The notes below the pieces were generated by a model. The model saw nothing but the letters and a program-made list of their open reading frames with translations, did not search any database and was not told the DNA's origin. Shown piece by piece: positions 9,532 to 19,432 of a stretch of 64,000 nt of DNA. The DNA lies in the NCBI GenBank assembly GCA_944321725.1, contig CALUMI010000010.1:1-64000 (forward strand). The letters run 5' to 3'. Within the stretch, counting starts at the first letter, position 1. The number at the start of each line of letters is the position of its first letter. This stretch comes from an uncultured Muribaculaceae bacterium (lineage in GTDB: Bacteria > Bacteroidota > Bacteroidia > Bacteroidales > Muribaculaceae). The position numbers and the translations under genes are program-made.

Positions 9532-11112
9532 TTACTTCTGTACATATTTAGCAGAAACCTCTTTGGCCACTGCCTCCAATTTTTCGGCCGCGTCATCGGT
9601 AAGTTGTCCTCCCCTGATAACATCAAGGACATCCTCCTTATGGCGCACACGCAGCAATTCAAGGAATGACTGCTCAAATTCAGCCACCTCATCGAGCGGC
9701 ACATTCGCGAGCAATCCTTTCGTGCCGCAGAATATCACTGCCACCTGCTCCTCGACAGGCATCGGATGGTATTGCGGCTGTATCAGCAGACGCTCGTTCT
9801 TACGGCCTTTGTCGATTACGCGCGCGGTGACAGGGTCGATATCGCCGCCGAACTTAGTGAACGACTCCAATTCACGGAACTGTGCCTGGTCGATTTTCAA
9901 CGTGCCGGCAATCTTCTTCATCGCCTTAATTTGCGCGTTGCCGCCCACACGTGAAACAGATATGCCCACATTGATAGCCGGGCGTATACCCCGATTGAAC
10001 AATGCCGTTTCAAGGAATATCTGGCCGTCCGTAATAGAAATCACATTAGTAGGTATATAGGCGGAAACATCGCCTGCCTGAGTTTCAATAATAGGAAGAG
10101 CCGTAAGCGACCCGCCGCCTTTCACCAAAGGCTTCATCACCTCCGGAAGATCGTTCATGCCTTTTGCGACCTCATCGTTCTCAATAATCTTCGCGGCGCG
10201 TTCCAACAGACGGGAATGCAGATAGAAAATATCGCCCGGATATGCCTCGCGGCCTGAAGGACGTTTCAATATCAACGATATTTCACGATAGGCCACCGCC
10301 TGCTTCGACAAATCGTCATAAACAATCAGCGCATCACGCCCGCTGTCACGGAAATATTCACCGATGGCAGCGCCGGCAAAAGGAGAATAATAGCGCATCG
10401 CAGCCGAATCCGACGCGGTTGCCGCCACTACCACCGTATAATCCATCGCCCCGTATTTGCGCAGCGTGTTGACAGTGGAAGCCACTGAAGAGGCTTTCTG
10501 CCCTATCGCCACATAAATGCAATATACAGGCTTTCCGTCATCGTAGTTTTTACGCTGATTTATGATAGTGTCTATCGCAATCGCCGTCTTACCGATTTGA
10601 CGGTCGCCGATTATAAGCTCACGCTGTCCGCGTCCGATAGGAATCATCGAGTCGATAGCTTTCAGACCGGTTTGAAGCGGCTGCTTCACCGGCTGACGGA
10701 AGATAACGCCGGGAGCCTTTCTGTCGAGAGGAAGGCGCATCGTCGTGCCCGCAACAGGTCCGTTGCCGTCAATCGGCTCGCCCAGCACGTTAATCACACG
10801 GCCAAGCAAACCCTCTCCAACCGGAATAGACGCAATTTCACCGGAACGGCGCACCGACATATTCTCAGTCACTTCATTCACATGGTCAAGCAAGATCACA
10901 CCGACATTGCTTTCCTCCAAGTTCATGGCAACTCCTGTCGCGCCATTCTCGAAAATTACCAGCTCGTTTGCCTCCACATTCTCCAGTCCGTAAACGTGGG
11001 CGACACCGTCGCCGACGTTAAGAACCGTACCAACTTCCTCAAACGACGCTTTCGCTTTCAAGCCGTCAAGCTGCTGTTTCAATATGTCTGATATCTCACT
11101 TGGATCAATCAT
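9532..11112 (-). CDS. atpA: F-type ATP synthase alpha subunit
   Basis: Regulatory nucleotide-binding subunit of the F1 head, 526 residues. The P-loop GDRQIGKT lies at residues 169-176, and the conserved arginine-bearing segment ([20 protein letters not shown]) is present near residue 365. The C-terminus has the usual helical domain. It starts one base after atpH ends, which implies translational coupling. Confidence 0.97.
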   Translation of the reverse strand: MIDPSEISDILKQQLDGLKAKASFEEVGTVLNVGDGVAHVYGLENVEANELVIFENGATGVAMNLEESNVGVILLDHVNEVTENMSVRRSGEIASIPVGEGLLGRVINVLGEPIDGNGPVAGTTMRLPLDRKAPGVIFRQPVKQPLQTGLKAIDSMIPIGRGQRELIIGDRQIGKTAIAIDTIINQRKNYDDGKPVYCIYVAIGQKASSVASTVNTLRKYGAMDYTVVVAATASDSAAMRYYSPFAGAAIGEYFRDSGRDALIVYDDLSKQAVAYREISLILKRPSGREAYPGDIFYLHSRLLERAAKIIENDEVAKGMNDLPEVMKPLVKGGGSLTALPIIETQAGDVSAYIPTNVISITDGQIFLETALFNRGIRPAINVGISVSRVGGNAQIKAMKKIAGTLKIDQAQFRELESFTKFGGDIDPVTARVIDKGRKNERLLIQPQYHPMPVEEQVAVIFCGTKGLLANVPLDEVAEFEQSFLELLRVRHKEDVLDVIRGGQLTDDAAEKLEAVAKEVSAKYVQK

Positions 11113-11113
11113 T

Positions 11114-11659
11114 TTATTTTCTGCTTAGGAGTTTTAAACGCAAATTTCTTAATTCATTACTTATTGAGGCATCAAGCAAAAGAGAATCGACTTTCACGGT
11201 AAAACCGCCGATAAGCGAGTTGTCGACCGTTTCGTCATATTCCAATTTGCGTCCGCCCAAACAAGATTGTACATATTTCCGGATTTTTTCCAAATCCGAC
11301 TCAGGGAATTTCGTGGCAGTAATAATCTCAACCTGTGAGATTCCGTTTGCCGAGCGGTAAAATTTGCCGTAAGACAAAGCCATTTGCAACAACATAGATT
11401 CCCTGCCATGGTTGAAAACGAGTTTGAAAAATTTATCCAGACTTTTTCCGGCAACAGCACCCGACGCGGCAAGCAAAACTTTCGTTCTGTCGGCAACCGG
11501 CAAGAAGGGATTTTCCACAGCTTTTGCCAATTCCGGCTCCGACATATAGCTTTTCACAAGCGCAGCCGTTTCCGCATATACGCCATCCGCATCGTTCTGC
11601 TCCACAGCAAACTTATACAACGCTTTTGCGTAGCGATTTGGAATAAGTCCGTCGTTCAT
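11114..11659 (-). CDS. atpH: F-type ATP synthase delta subunit
   Basis: Peripheral stalk subunit linking subunit b to the top of the alpha3-beta3 head. The 181-residue protein starts with the family-typical [13 protein letters not shown] and ends with the conserved [20 protein letters not shown] strand-helix region. It lies 12 bases after atpF and 1 base before atpA, in the usual Bacteroidota order. Confidence 0.94.
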   Translation of the reverse strand: MNDGLIPNRYAKALYKFAVEQNDADGVYAETAALVKSYMSEPELAKAVENPFLPVADRTKVLLAASGAVAGKSLDKFFKLVFNHGRESMLLQMALSYGKFYRSANGISQVEIITATKFPESDLEKIRKYVQSCLGGRKLEYDETVDNSLIGGFTVKVDSLLLDASISNELRNLRLKLLSRK

Positions 11660-11671
11660 ATACCTCTAAAT

Positions 11672-12169
11672 TTAATTTTTAGTTTCAATCTCGTCCAACA
11701 ATTTTTCAACAAGTTGAGACTGAGCTTTATTGTCAGCCATACGCTCGCGAAGCAATTTCTCCGCAATCCGGATGGCAAACGAGCTTACCTCGTTGCGGAA
11801 TTGCAACTCGGCCTCTTTGCGCTCCTGCTCAATAGCCACCTTTGCCGCATCCATCACCTTCTGCGCCTCAACAGAAGCCGCCTCTTTGGCCTCTTCTATA
11901 ATTTGCGCTTTCATACGTGCAGCCTCACGCAAAATTTCCGATTGTTGTTTTTTCGCCTCAAGAATAAATTTATCAGCCTCTGACTTCGCATTGTCCAACT
12001 GTTCTTTAGCCTCTTGGGCGTAAAGCACTCCCTTATCAATCAAATCGGCACGGTCGCCCATGCTTTTTATGATATAAGGCCATGCAAATTTGCCCAAGAT
12101 GACGCACATCACCACAACGGTGACAAACATCCAGAACACCAATCCAAAATCGGGCGTGAACAGTTCCAT
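11672..12169 (-). CDS. atpF: F-type ATP synthase subunit b
   Basis: Peripheral stalk subunit: one N-terminal membrane helix (about residues 6-26) followed by a long charged coiled coil, 165 residues in total. The first helix ends in GKFAWPYII, as in the family. It lies between atpE and atpH with gaps of 20 and 12 bases. Only one b gene is present, so the stalk is probably a homodimer. Confidence 0.94.
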   Translation of the reverse strand: MELFTPDFGLVFWMFVTVVVMCVILGKFAWPYIIKSMGDRADLIDKGVLYAQEAKEQLDNAKSEADKFILEAKKQQSEILREAARMKAQIIEEAKEAASVEAQKVMDAAKVAIEQERKEAELQFRNEVSSFAIRIAEKLLRERMADNKAQSQLVEKLLDEIETKN

Positions 12170-12189
12170 CTCAGATGATTCTTAAACTG

Positions 12190-12453
12190 TTAAATAAACA
12201 ATGAAAGGATACAAACGATCACACCAAACAAAGCCACACCCTCGACAAGAGCGGCGATTACAATCATGTTGCTTCGTATGTCGCCTGTCGATTCCGGCTG
12301 ACGTGCGATAGCCTCCATAGCAGCAGCCCCGATTTTACCGATACCAATACCTGCACCAATTGCAGCAATAGCAGCACCCAAACATGCTCCGAGCTTGTCA
12401 AGACCTAAAGACATTACAGCCTCAGTTGCTTGCGCTAAAATCATTCCTAACAT
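12190..12453 (-). CDS. atpE: F-type ATP synthase subunit c (rotor ring)
   Basis: The 87-residue hairpin subunit forms the rotor ring in the membrane. Helix 1 is glycine-rich (AAIAAIGAGIGIGKIGAAA), the polar loop is ARQPE, and helix 2 carries the ion-binding Glu71 (ALVEGVALF). The residues that mark sodium-binding rings are missing: the helix-1 glutamine position is Ile, and Glu71 is followed by Gly instead of Ser. The ring is therefore predicted to use protons. Confidence 0.95.
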   Translation of the reverse strand: MLGMILAQATEAVMSLGLDKLGACLGAAIAAIGAGIGIGKIGAAAMEAIARQPESTGDIRSNMIVIAALVEGVALFGVIVCILSLFI

Positions 12454-12503
12454 AATTATTAAATTTTAATGGTTGTTTTATCTGTTTTGTTTATTTCTCA
12501 ATC

Positions 12504-13583
12504 TTACGCAGTCACTTTCTTTTCTTCCTCTCCGCCACCGCATACCGCAAGCGAGATGAACAGTGTTGAAAGCATAGTAAACACATACGCCTGTATGAAG
12601 CTGATCAAAACATCGAGCAGCAACATGAACAGAGAAAAAGCCATCGACACGACAGTAGTGACTGAAAGCACCGCCGCACCGAATTTCGCGAATATAAAAA
12701 TCAGCAATGTCAGCACTATCACTATCATGTGGCCACCCATCATATTGGCAAACAGACGGATGCACAACGCCGCAGGTTTGGTGAACATGCCGAACACCTC
12801 AATCAGCGGCATGATAGGAAGCGGAAATTTCAGCCACAACGGGACGTCAGGCCAAAAAATGTCTTTCCAATAATGCTTGTTGCCTTTTACATTCGTTATC
12901 ACAAACGTACACACGGCAAGGACAAGTGTAACAGCTATGTTGCCCGTCAGATTGGCTCCGCCCGGGAATATAACTATCAGTCCCAACAAATTCATAAAGA
13001 ATATAAGAAAGAACACGGTAAGCAGATAGCCGGCATATTTCGGGGCTTTTTCCTTCAGACTGTCTTTCAGCACCCCGGTATAGATAAAATCGACTAACAT
13101 TTCTGCCGCGCCCATACCCCGACGGGGAGCTTTCATGCCGTTTTTCTTATAAAACCTTACCAACGCGAAAGCCATCCATGCCACCAACAACGAGGCTATG
13201 AATAAAGCGCACACGTCTTTTGTTATGGAGATGTCACACGGGCGATACTCGCTGCCGTCGGCAAGCACCTGCACCACTTTGCCGCTGTAATCTCCGCCGG
13301 TGGCTATCTTGTATTCCGCGCCCCCGTCCGCAAAAGTTCCGCCTTCCGACAGACGCGCCGAACTGAAGACATGCCATTTTCCGGCATTATCATTCACTAT
13401 GATTGGTAAAGGAATGCGATATTCATGCGAAAAAGGCACTTCCCAACCATAAGCATCACCAAGATGATGGAAAATGATTTCCTGAGGATTAATCTCCTCC
13501 TGATTATCGCCTGAAGCCTTAACAGTGGCAGGCAACACCACTGTGGCGACAACAATCATAAATATGGCAAGCACTCTTTTCAT
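12504..13583 (-). CDS. atpB: F-type ATP synthase subunit a
   Basis: Stator half-channel subunit, 359 residues. An N-terminal signal-like helix and about 110 exported hydrophilic residues precede the canonical membrane domain, an extension usual for Bacteroidota. The essential arginine is in ALCIRLFANMMGGH, and the last helix has the FIQAYVFTMLSTLFI segment. The protein ends in a charged GGGEEEKK tail. It starts 6 bases after atpC; no atpI gene lies between them. Confidence 0.96.
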   Translation of the reverse strand: MKRVLAIFMIVVATVVLPATVKASGDNQEEINPQEIIFHHLGDAYGWEVPFSHEYRIPLPIIVNDNAGKWHVFSSARLSEGGTFADGGAEYKIATGGDYSGKVVQVLADGSEYRPCDISITKDVCALFIASLLVAWMAFALVRFYKKNGMKAPRRGMGAAEMLVDFIYTGVLKDSLKEKAPKYAGYLLTVFFLIFFMNLLGLIVIFPGGANLTGNIAVTLVLAVCTFVITNVKGNKHYWKDIFWPDVPLWLKFPLPIMPLIEVFGMFTKPAALCIRLFANMMGGHMIVIVLTLLIFIFAKFGAAVLSVTTVVSMAFSLFMLLLDVLISFIQAYVFTMLSTLFISLAVCGGGEEEKKVTA

Positions 13584-13589
13584 ATCAAA

Positions 13590-13826
13590 TCAATAAATAC
13601 ATACTGACACTACATTATTATCGACATCCGCGATACCTCCTTCGATTGCCATCGTCTTGCGCCCTCCGTCTTTCTCATCGTAAACGATTTCGCCCGGAAG
13701 CAAGACCGAAACCAAAGAAGCGTGGTTCTCAAGCACGGTAAAAAGGCCTTTCTCGCCCGGCAATGTCACCAATGTAACATCTCCGTCGAACATCACCTTT
13801 TCCGCAGAAATTACCTTTAGTGTCAT
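13590..13826 (-). CDS. atpC: F-type ATP synthase epsilon subunit, short form
   Basis: Only 78 residues long, it consists of the N-terminal beta-sandwich alone (LVTLPGEKGLFTVLENHASL and IEGGIADVDNN). The C-terminal two-helix domain that inhibits ATP hydrolysis in many bacteria is absent. A short epsilon is known in Bacteroidota, so this is probably normal and not a truncation. It lies 11 bases after atpD. Confidence 0.94.
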   Translation of the reverse strand: MTLKVISAEKVMFDGDVTLVTLPGEKGLFTVLENHASLVSVLLPGEIVYDEKDGGRKTMAIEGGIADVDNNVVSVCIY

Positions 13827-13837
13827 TTTTAAAACAT

Positions 13838-15361
<1,524 letters not shown>

Positions 15362-15371
15362 TTAGTTCTTA

Positions 15372-16454
15372 TCAAAAATGCCATCCGAAAGCCACAACAA
15401 TCAGCATCAGCACCAAATTCACCAAATTGAACGGCAAAAGGTATTTCCATTCAAAAGCCAAAAGCTGGTCGATACGCAAACGCGGGAACGTCCACTTGAA
15501 CCATATTATGACAGCAGAAAGTATGATGGCTTTGCCAACAAACCATACCACCGACGGAATGTAGTCCATCACATTGTTGAACCCTTCGCATCCCGGTATG
15601 TGCAGAGGCATCCAACCGCCGAAGAACAGCAATGTGGCCACTCCCGACACAATAAACAGGTTAAGATACTCCGCAAGATAGAAATATCCGAAATGGATAC
15701 CCGAGTATTCCGTATGGTAGCCGGCTGTCAACTCAGACTCAGCCTCCGGCAAGTCGAACGGGCCGCGATTTGTTTCGGCAGTTCCGGCGACTATATAAAT
15801 AAGGAATGCTATTATTGCGGGGATATGTCCCTGAAATATATACCAAAGATGCTCCTGCCCCTCGACAAGCTCAGTGACCGACATCGTGCCGGCAAGCAGC
15901 ACTATAGTCATCACCGACAGTCCTATCGACAACTCATAGCTCACCATCTGCGCGCCGCTTCGCAACGCTCCGATAAGCGTAAACTTATTGTTACTCGACC
16001 AACCGGCAAGCAAAATACCCAACACGCCTATCGACGACACCGCAATCAAGAAGAATACACCAATATTGAAATCGATGATTTGCAAGCCTCTGCCCCACGG
16101 GAGAACCGCGAAAGCGGTGAACGAGGACGCAATCACCAAATAAGGAGCCAAACCGAACAAGAACTTGTCGATATTGTTAATAGGAATCAACTCCTTGATA
16201 AGTATCTTAAACATATCGGCAAAACTTTGGAGCAAACCGAACGGACCGACACGGTTAGGGCCAAGACGGCATTGGAACGCGCCGCAAAGCTTACGCTCAT
16301 AATAAATATAAAACAACGCGAGCAGCGCATACACGAGAATAAGCCCCACACCTATCAAAAGGCACTCTATGACAGTTGTCAACCACAGCGGCATCACACC
16401 GTTAAGCAGGTTGTCGAACCATGTAGTGACTATTGAAAAGTCAAACGTATTCAT
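15372..16454 (-). CDS. nuoH: NADH-quinone oxidoreductase subunit H
   Basis: Membrane subunit of complex I next to the quinone site, 360 residues with about eight or nine helices. It contains the conserved [20 protein letters not shown] and [20 protein letters not shown] segments, the latter with the glutamates linking the quinone cavity to the proton path. It is the last gene of the first nuo segment and leads directly into atpD. Confidence 0.97.
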   Translation of the reverse strand: MNTFDFSIVTTWFDNLLNGVMPLWLTTVIECLLIGVGLILVYALLALFYIYYERKLCGAFQCRLGPNRVGPFGLLQSFADMFKILIKELIPINNIDKFLFGLAPYLVIASSFTAFAVLPWGRGLQIIDFNIGVFFLIAVSSIGVLGILLAGWSSNNKFTLIGALRSGAQMVSYELSIGLSVMTIVLLAGTMSVTELVEGQEHLWYIFQGHIPAIIAFLIYIVAGTAETNRGPFDLPEAESELTAGYHTEYSGIHFGYFYLAEYLNLFIVSGVATLLFFGGWMPLHIPGCEGFNNVMDYIPSVVWFVGKAIILSAVIIWFKWTFPRLRIDQLLAFEWKYLLPFNLVNLVLMLIVVAFGWHF

Positions 16455-16487
16455 AATTTATCTTTTTCTTTATTTATTCAATTTAAT

Positions 16488-18107
16488 TTATCTGTCAATA
16501 TCAGGCACGACATAATCCATCGACCCTCCGATAGTTATCAAATCGGCAATCTTAGAGCCTCTTGTTATGTGGTCTACCACGCCGGCAAGACGCAAGCATG
16601 TGCCGTTGATTTTTACGCGATAAGGTGTCTTATCTCCTTTGCTGTCGATATACACGCCAAACACGCCGCGGCAAGCCTCGACCTCCTGAAACCAATGTCC
16701 GGCAGGCAATTTGATGATTTTAGGCGCTTTAGCGCAATAATCTCCGTCAGGAATATTATCAACAAGCTGCTCCAATATCCTCAACGACTGCTCTATCTCT
16801 TTCATTCTTACAAGATAACGGTCAAACGAATCGCAACCGTCCATCACGACCTCATCGAAATCCAGCTCGCCATATATGGAATACGGCTTGAGCTTACGCA
16901 CATCGCAAGCCCAGCCGGAAGCCCTTCCCGAAGGACCTGCCACACCGTAGCTTATCGCGTCCTTACGGCTAAGGATTCCAACTCCTTTCAAACGGTTCTT
17001 GAAAATCACATTGCCGGTAACCAAAGTATGATATTCTTTCAAGCGCGACGGCATAATCGCGATGAAATCCTTGACACGCTTAACGAAATTCGGATGAATG
17101 TCTTCCCTCACACCGCCAACAACATTATAGTTGAACGTCATTCTGGCGCCGCAGGTTTCCTCAAGAATGTCGAGTATCGTCTCGCGTTCGCGTATGCCAT
17201 AGAACAAAGCCGTAGTGGCTCCCAAGTCCATACAATAGGTTCCAAAGAACAGCAAGTGCGACGCTATGCGCGAAAGCTCATCCATCATCACGCGGATTAC
17301 CTGCGCCCGGCGAGGCACCTCCAACCCAAGCGCCTTCTCCACACACATGCAGAAACAATGCTCATTCATGAGCGCGGAGAAATAATCCTGACGGTCGAAA
17401 AAATGAATGCACTGCGGATAGGTCAGCTTTTCGCACAATTTCTCTATACCGCGATGTATATAACCGCAAACGAGATCTATCTTTTTAATTTCCTCTCCGT
17501 TAAGCGAGGTGCGGAAACGCAACACTCCGTGAGTCGCGGGATGCTGCGGACCGATATTCACAACAAATTCCTCCGGAGCGAAAACTTGCACTTTTTCTTC
17601 TTTCACGCTTCCGTCCGCCTCTTCTTTATAAGTTACCGACACATCGTCAGGCTGCTCATGGTAGAGTCGCACAGGGTTGATGTCGGGATTCTCGTCGTAA
17701 TCCTTGCGCAACGGATATCCTACCCAATCATTACGGAGGTAGAAACGGCGCATATCGGGATGGTTGATGAACTTTATCCCAAAGAAATCGAACACCTCGC
17801 GTTCTTCAAGGCGCGCGCAATCCCATAAGTCGGAAACACTGTGGAGCATCGGGTTCTCACGGTCGGCAGTAGCCACTTTCACAGACACTTCCGCTCCGTC
17901 AGACGATGACGACATATAATATATGCACCCCATTTCGTCGCCCCAATCCTCACCTACTACGGCGTTGAGCCAGTCGTATCCGGATTGCTTCAATGCTTCC
18001 GCCACCTTGTGCCAATCCCTGTCGGGCACAACTGCAAACGGTTTTTCATTCTCCTCAAAGATTGCGTCAGGGCAAACCTTGCCGATTATTTCTTTTATAT
18101 CTGCCAT
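16488..18107 (-). CDS. nuoCD: Fused NADH-quinone oxidoreductase subunits C and D
   Basis: From the start chosen here (MADIKE, preceded by AAGAAAG) the protein has 539 residues. Residues 1-150 are the NuoC part (EREVFDFFGIKFINHPDMRR at 102-121) and residues 180-539 the NuoD part (VNIGPQHPATHG at 183-194), the 49 kDa subunit forming the quinone pocket. C-D fusions are common in this phylum. Two earlier in-frame starts (18140 and 18155) overlap the end of nuoB and cannot be excluded; 18140 uses an ATG overlapping the last nuoB codons. Confidence 0.93.
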   Translation of the reverse strand: MADIKEIIGKVCPDAIFEENEKPFAVVPDRDWHKVAEALKQSGYDWLNAVVGEDWGDEMGCIYYMSSSSDGAEVSVKVATADRENPMLHSVSDLWDCARLEEREVFDFFGIKFINHPDMRRFYLRNDWVGYPLRKDYDENPDINPVRLYHEQPDDVSVTYKEEADGSVKEEKVQVFAPEEFVVNIGPQHPATHGVLRFRTSLNGEEIKKIDLVCGYIHRGIEKLCEKLTYPQCIHFFDRQDYFSALMNEHCFCMCVEKALGLEVPRRAQVIRVMMDELSRIASHLLFFGTYCMDLGATTALFYGIRERETILDILEETCGARMTFNYNVVGGVREDIHPNFVKRVKDFIAIMPSRLKEYHTLVTGNVIFKNRLKGVGILSRKDAISYGVAGPSGRASGWACDVRKLKPYSIYGELDFDEVVMDGCDSFDRYLVRMKEIEQSLRILEQLVDNIPDGDYCAKAPKIIKLPAGHWFQEVEACRGVFGVYIDSKGDKTPYRVKINGTCLRLAGVVDHITRGSKIADLITIGGSMDYVVPDIDR

Positions 18108-18126
18108 AATTACTTTCTTAATCTGG

Positions 18127-18747
18127 TTATTCTTTGACATGCTCCTCTTCCGCAATCAGCGGGTTTTCCTTGAAGAAATCCTCACGGGTCTTTTTACGGT
18201 TGACACCGCCAAAGAATCTTTCAACTTTCACTTTACGCTGTAATTGCATCATCCCATAGAACATGGCTTCGGGACGCGGAGGACAGCCGGGTATATAGAC
18301 GTCTACCGGGACTACGGTATCGATACCTTTCACAACATGGTAAGATTTGCGGAACGGCCCGCCGGAAACAGCGCAACCGCCTACCGCAATGACATATTTA
18401 GGCTCGGCAAGCTGCTCATACAGACGGCGGAAAACAGGAGCCATGCGATGCACTATCGTGCCGGCAACCATCATAAAATCGGCCTGACGCGGGCTCGAAC
18501 GAGCCACCTCAAATCCAAAACGCGCCATGTCGTAGCGGGCGCAACCAAGACAAATAAACTCGATGCCGCAGCAACTCGTCGCAAAAGTCAAAGGCCACAA
18601 AGAATTTGAACGGCCCCAATTTATAAGCTGGTCAAGTTTGCCTACCACTACATTCTGTCCGGATTGCTTCAATTCGTCAACAAGTTTATCGATATATTCG
18701 TTGTCCTTGAAGTCCTCTTTCTTCATTCCTTTGATCTTTACTTCCAT
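18127..18747 (-). CDS. nuoB: NADH-quinone oxidoreductase subunit B (cluster N2)
   Basis: Carries cluster N2, the last iron-sulfur cluster before quinone. With the ATG at 18747 the protein has 206 residues, and Cys59, Cys60, Cys125 and Cys155 are the four expected ligands (SCCGIEF, GGCAVSGG, PGCPPRPE). This start overlaps the end of nuoA by 10 bases (ATGGAAGTAA), typical of nuoA-nuoB coupling; a longer reading frame begins at 18798 but would add residues unlike the family. Confidence 0.95.
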   Translation of the reverse strand: MEVKIKGMKKEDFKDNEYIDKLVDELKQSGQNVVVGKLDQLINWGRSNSLWPLTFATSCCGIEFICLGCARYDMARFGFEVARSSPRQADFMMVAGTIVHRMAPVFRRLYEQLAEPKYVIAVGGCAVSGGPFRKSYHVVKGIDTVVPVDVYIPGCPPRPEAMFYGMMQLQRKVKVERFFGGVNRKKTREDFFKENPLIAEEEHVKE

Positions 18748-19112
18748 TCCAAAGCTCCTTTCCGCCAAGCATAAGCAAGACCTAAAACTAAAACACACAA
18801 AAATACAGCCACAGCGAGGATGCTCTCAGTGCCCATGCTCTTGGCAATCACTGCCCAAGGAAACAAGAACACAGCCTCAACGTCAAACATGAGGAAAAGA
18901 ATCGCAAACAAGTAGTAACCGACCTTGAATTGCACCATGCTTTTACCTCGCGTAGGGATACCACACTCATAAGCCTCTCCTTTTTGCGGAGCATACGACC
19001 TTGGTCCTATCAGACCTGCCAGCCACAGGCCGAGAAACACCAATGCCAACCCGGAAAGGACGGCAACCAAAGCGGTGGTAGTACTCTGAATTCCAAAAAT
19101 TGATAAATCCAT
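18738..19112 (-). CDS. nuoA: NADH-quinone oxidoreductase subunit A
   Basis: Small membrane subunit of complex I, 124 residues with three helices. It shows AYECGIPTRGKSMVQFKVGYYLFAILFLMFDVEAVFLFPW-type features at residues 47-86, including the YECG loop that lines the quinone site and the FDVE segment. It is the first gene of the 17 kb block, with a 125-base leader behind the promoter at 19238-19245. Confidence 0.95.
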   Translation of the reverse strand: MDLSIFGIQSTTTALVAVLSGLALVFLGLWLAGLIGPRSYAPQKGEAYECGIPTRGKSMVQFKVGYYLFAILFLMFDVEAVFLFPWAVIAKSMGTESILAVAVFLCVLVLGLAYAWRKGALEWK

Positions 19113-19237
19113 TTATTTAATCGATTAAAATTATTCACACCCAAAAACGGAACCGACACACCGCAAATGGTTTATGTATCAACCACCTACCGCAGCATTT
19201 CCATTCCATTTCATTAAAAATCTTAATTTTAACGGTG

Positions 19238-19245
19238 CAAATATA
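19238..19245 (-). promoter_or_regulatory. Candidate -7 element of the nuo/atp promoter
   Basis: The minus strand reads TATATTTG followed by CACC, an exact TAnnTTTG match, about 125 bases before nuoA. TTTC occurs 18 bases upstream in the -33 position. The long leader leaves room for post-transcriptional control, but no obvious riboswitch was recognised. Confidence 0.6.
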
Positions 19246-19381
19246 GCAAAACTTTCCATGAAAGAAACGCTAATTTTTTCAAAAAAAGCAGTATCTTTTT
19301 TTATTTTCTACTCAATCGACCACAAAAAAAGAGAATCGGAAACACAAACGCCGCGCCGACAAAAAATCACTACAAATAGCG

Positions 19382-19413
19382 ATTGCCGGCAGAAATTTTT
19401 CTTAATTACTTTG
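19382..19413 (+). promoter_or_regulatory. Candidate promoter of the TonB receptor
   Basis: ATTG (19382-19385), 20 bases, TTACTTTG (19406-19413): each half has one mismatch to the Bacteroidota consensus. Transcription would start near 19420, leaving a leader of only about a dozen bases before the TTG start. Confidence 0.4.
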
Positions 19414-19432
19414 CACCGTAAAACATTTAAGA

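Larger units (their letters stand above)
19113..19432. other. Divergent intergenic region nuoA / TonB receptor
   Basis: This 320-base stretch separates two divergent genes and is AT-rich. It holds the nuoA promoter on the minus strand (19238-19245) and a candidate receptor promoter on the plus strand (19382-19413). I see no small gene, tRNA or strong hairpin between them. Confidence 0.6.

Noticed and set aside
12190-12453. Possible sodium-dependent ATP synthase
   Set aside because: The helix-1 glutamine and the Ser after the ion-binding Glu are absent, so the sodium motif is not met.
13590-13826. Truncated, non-functional epsilon subunit
   Set aside because: A short epsilon without the C-terminal helices is known in Bacteroidota, so this is likely normal.
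15378-16436. 352-codon open frame on the plus strand
   Set aside because: Antisense to nuoH with a composition dictated by a hydrophobic gene on the other strand.
16569-17828. 419-codon open frame on the plus strand
   Set aside because: Antisense to nuoCD; no start-site support and no family resemblance.
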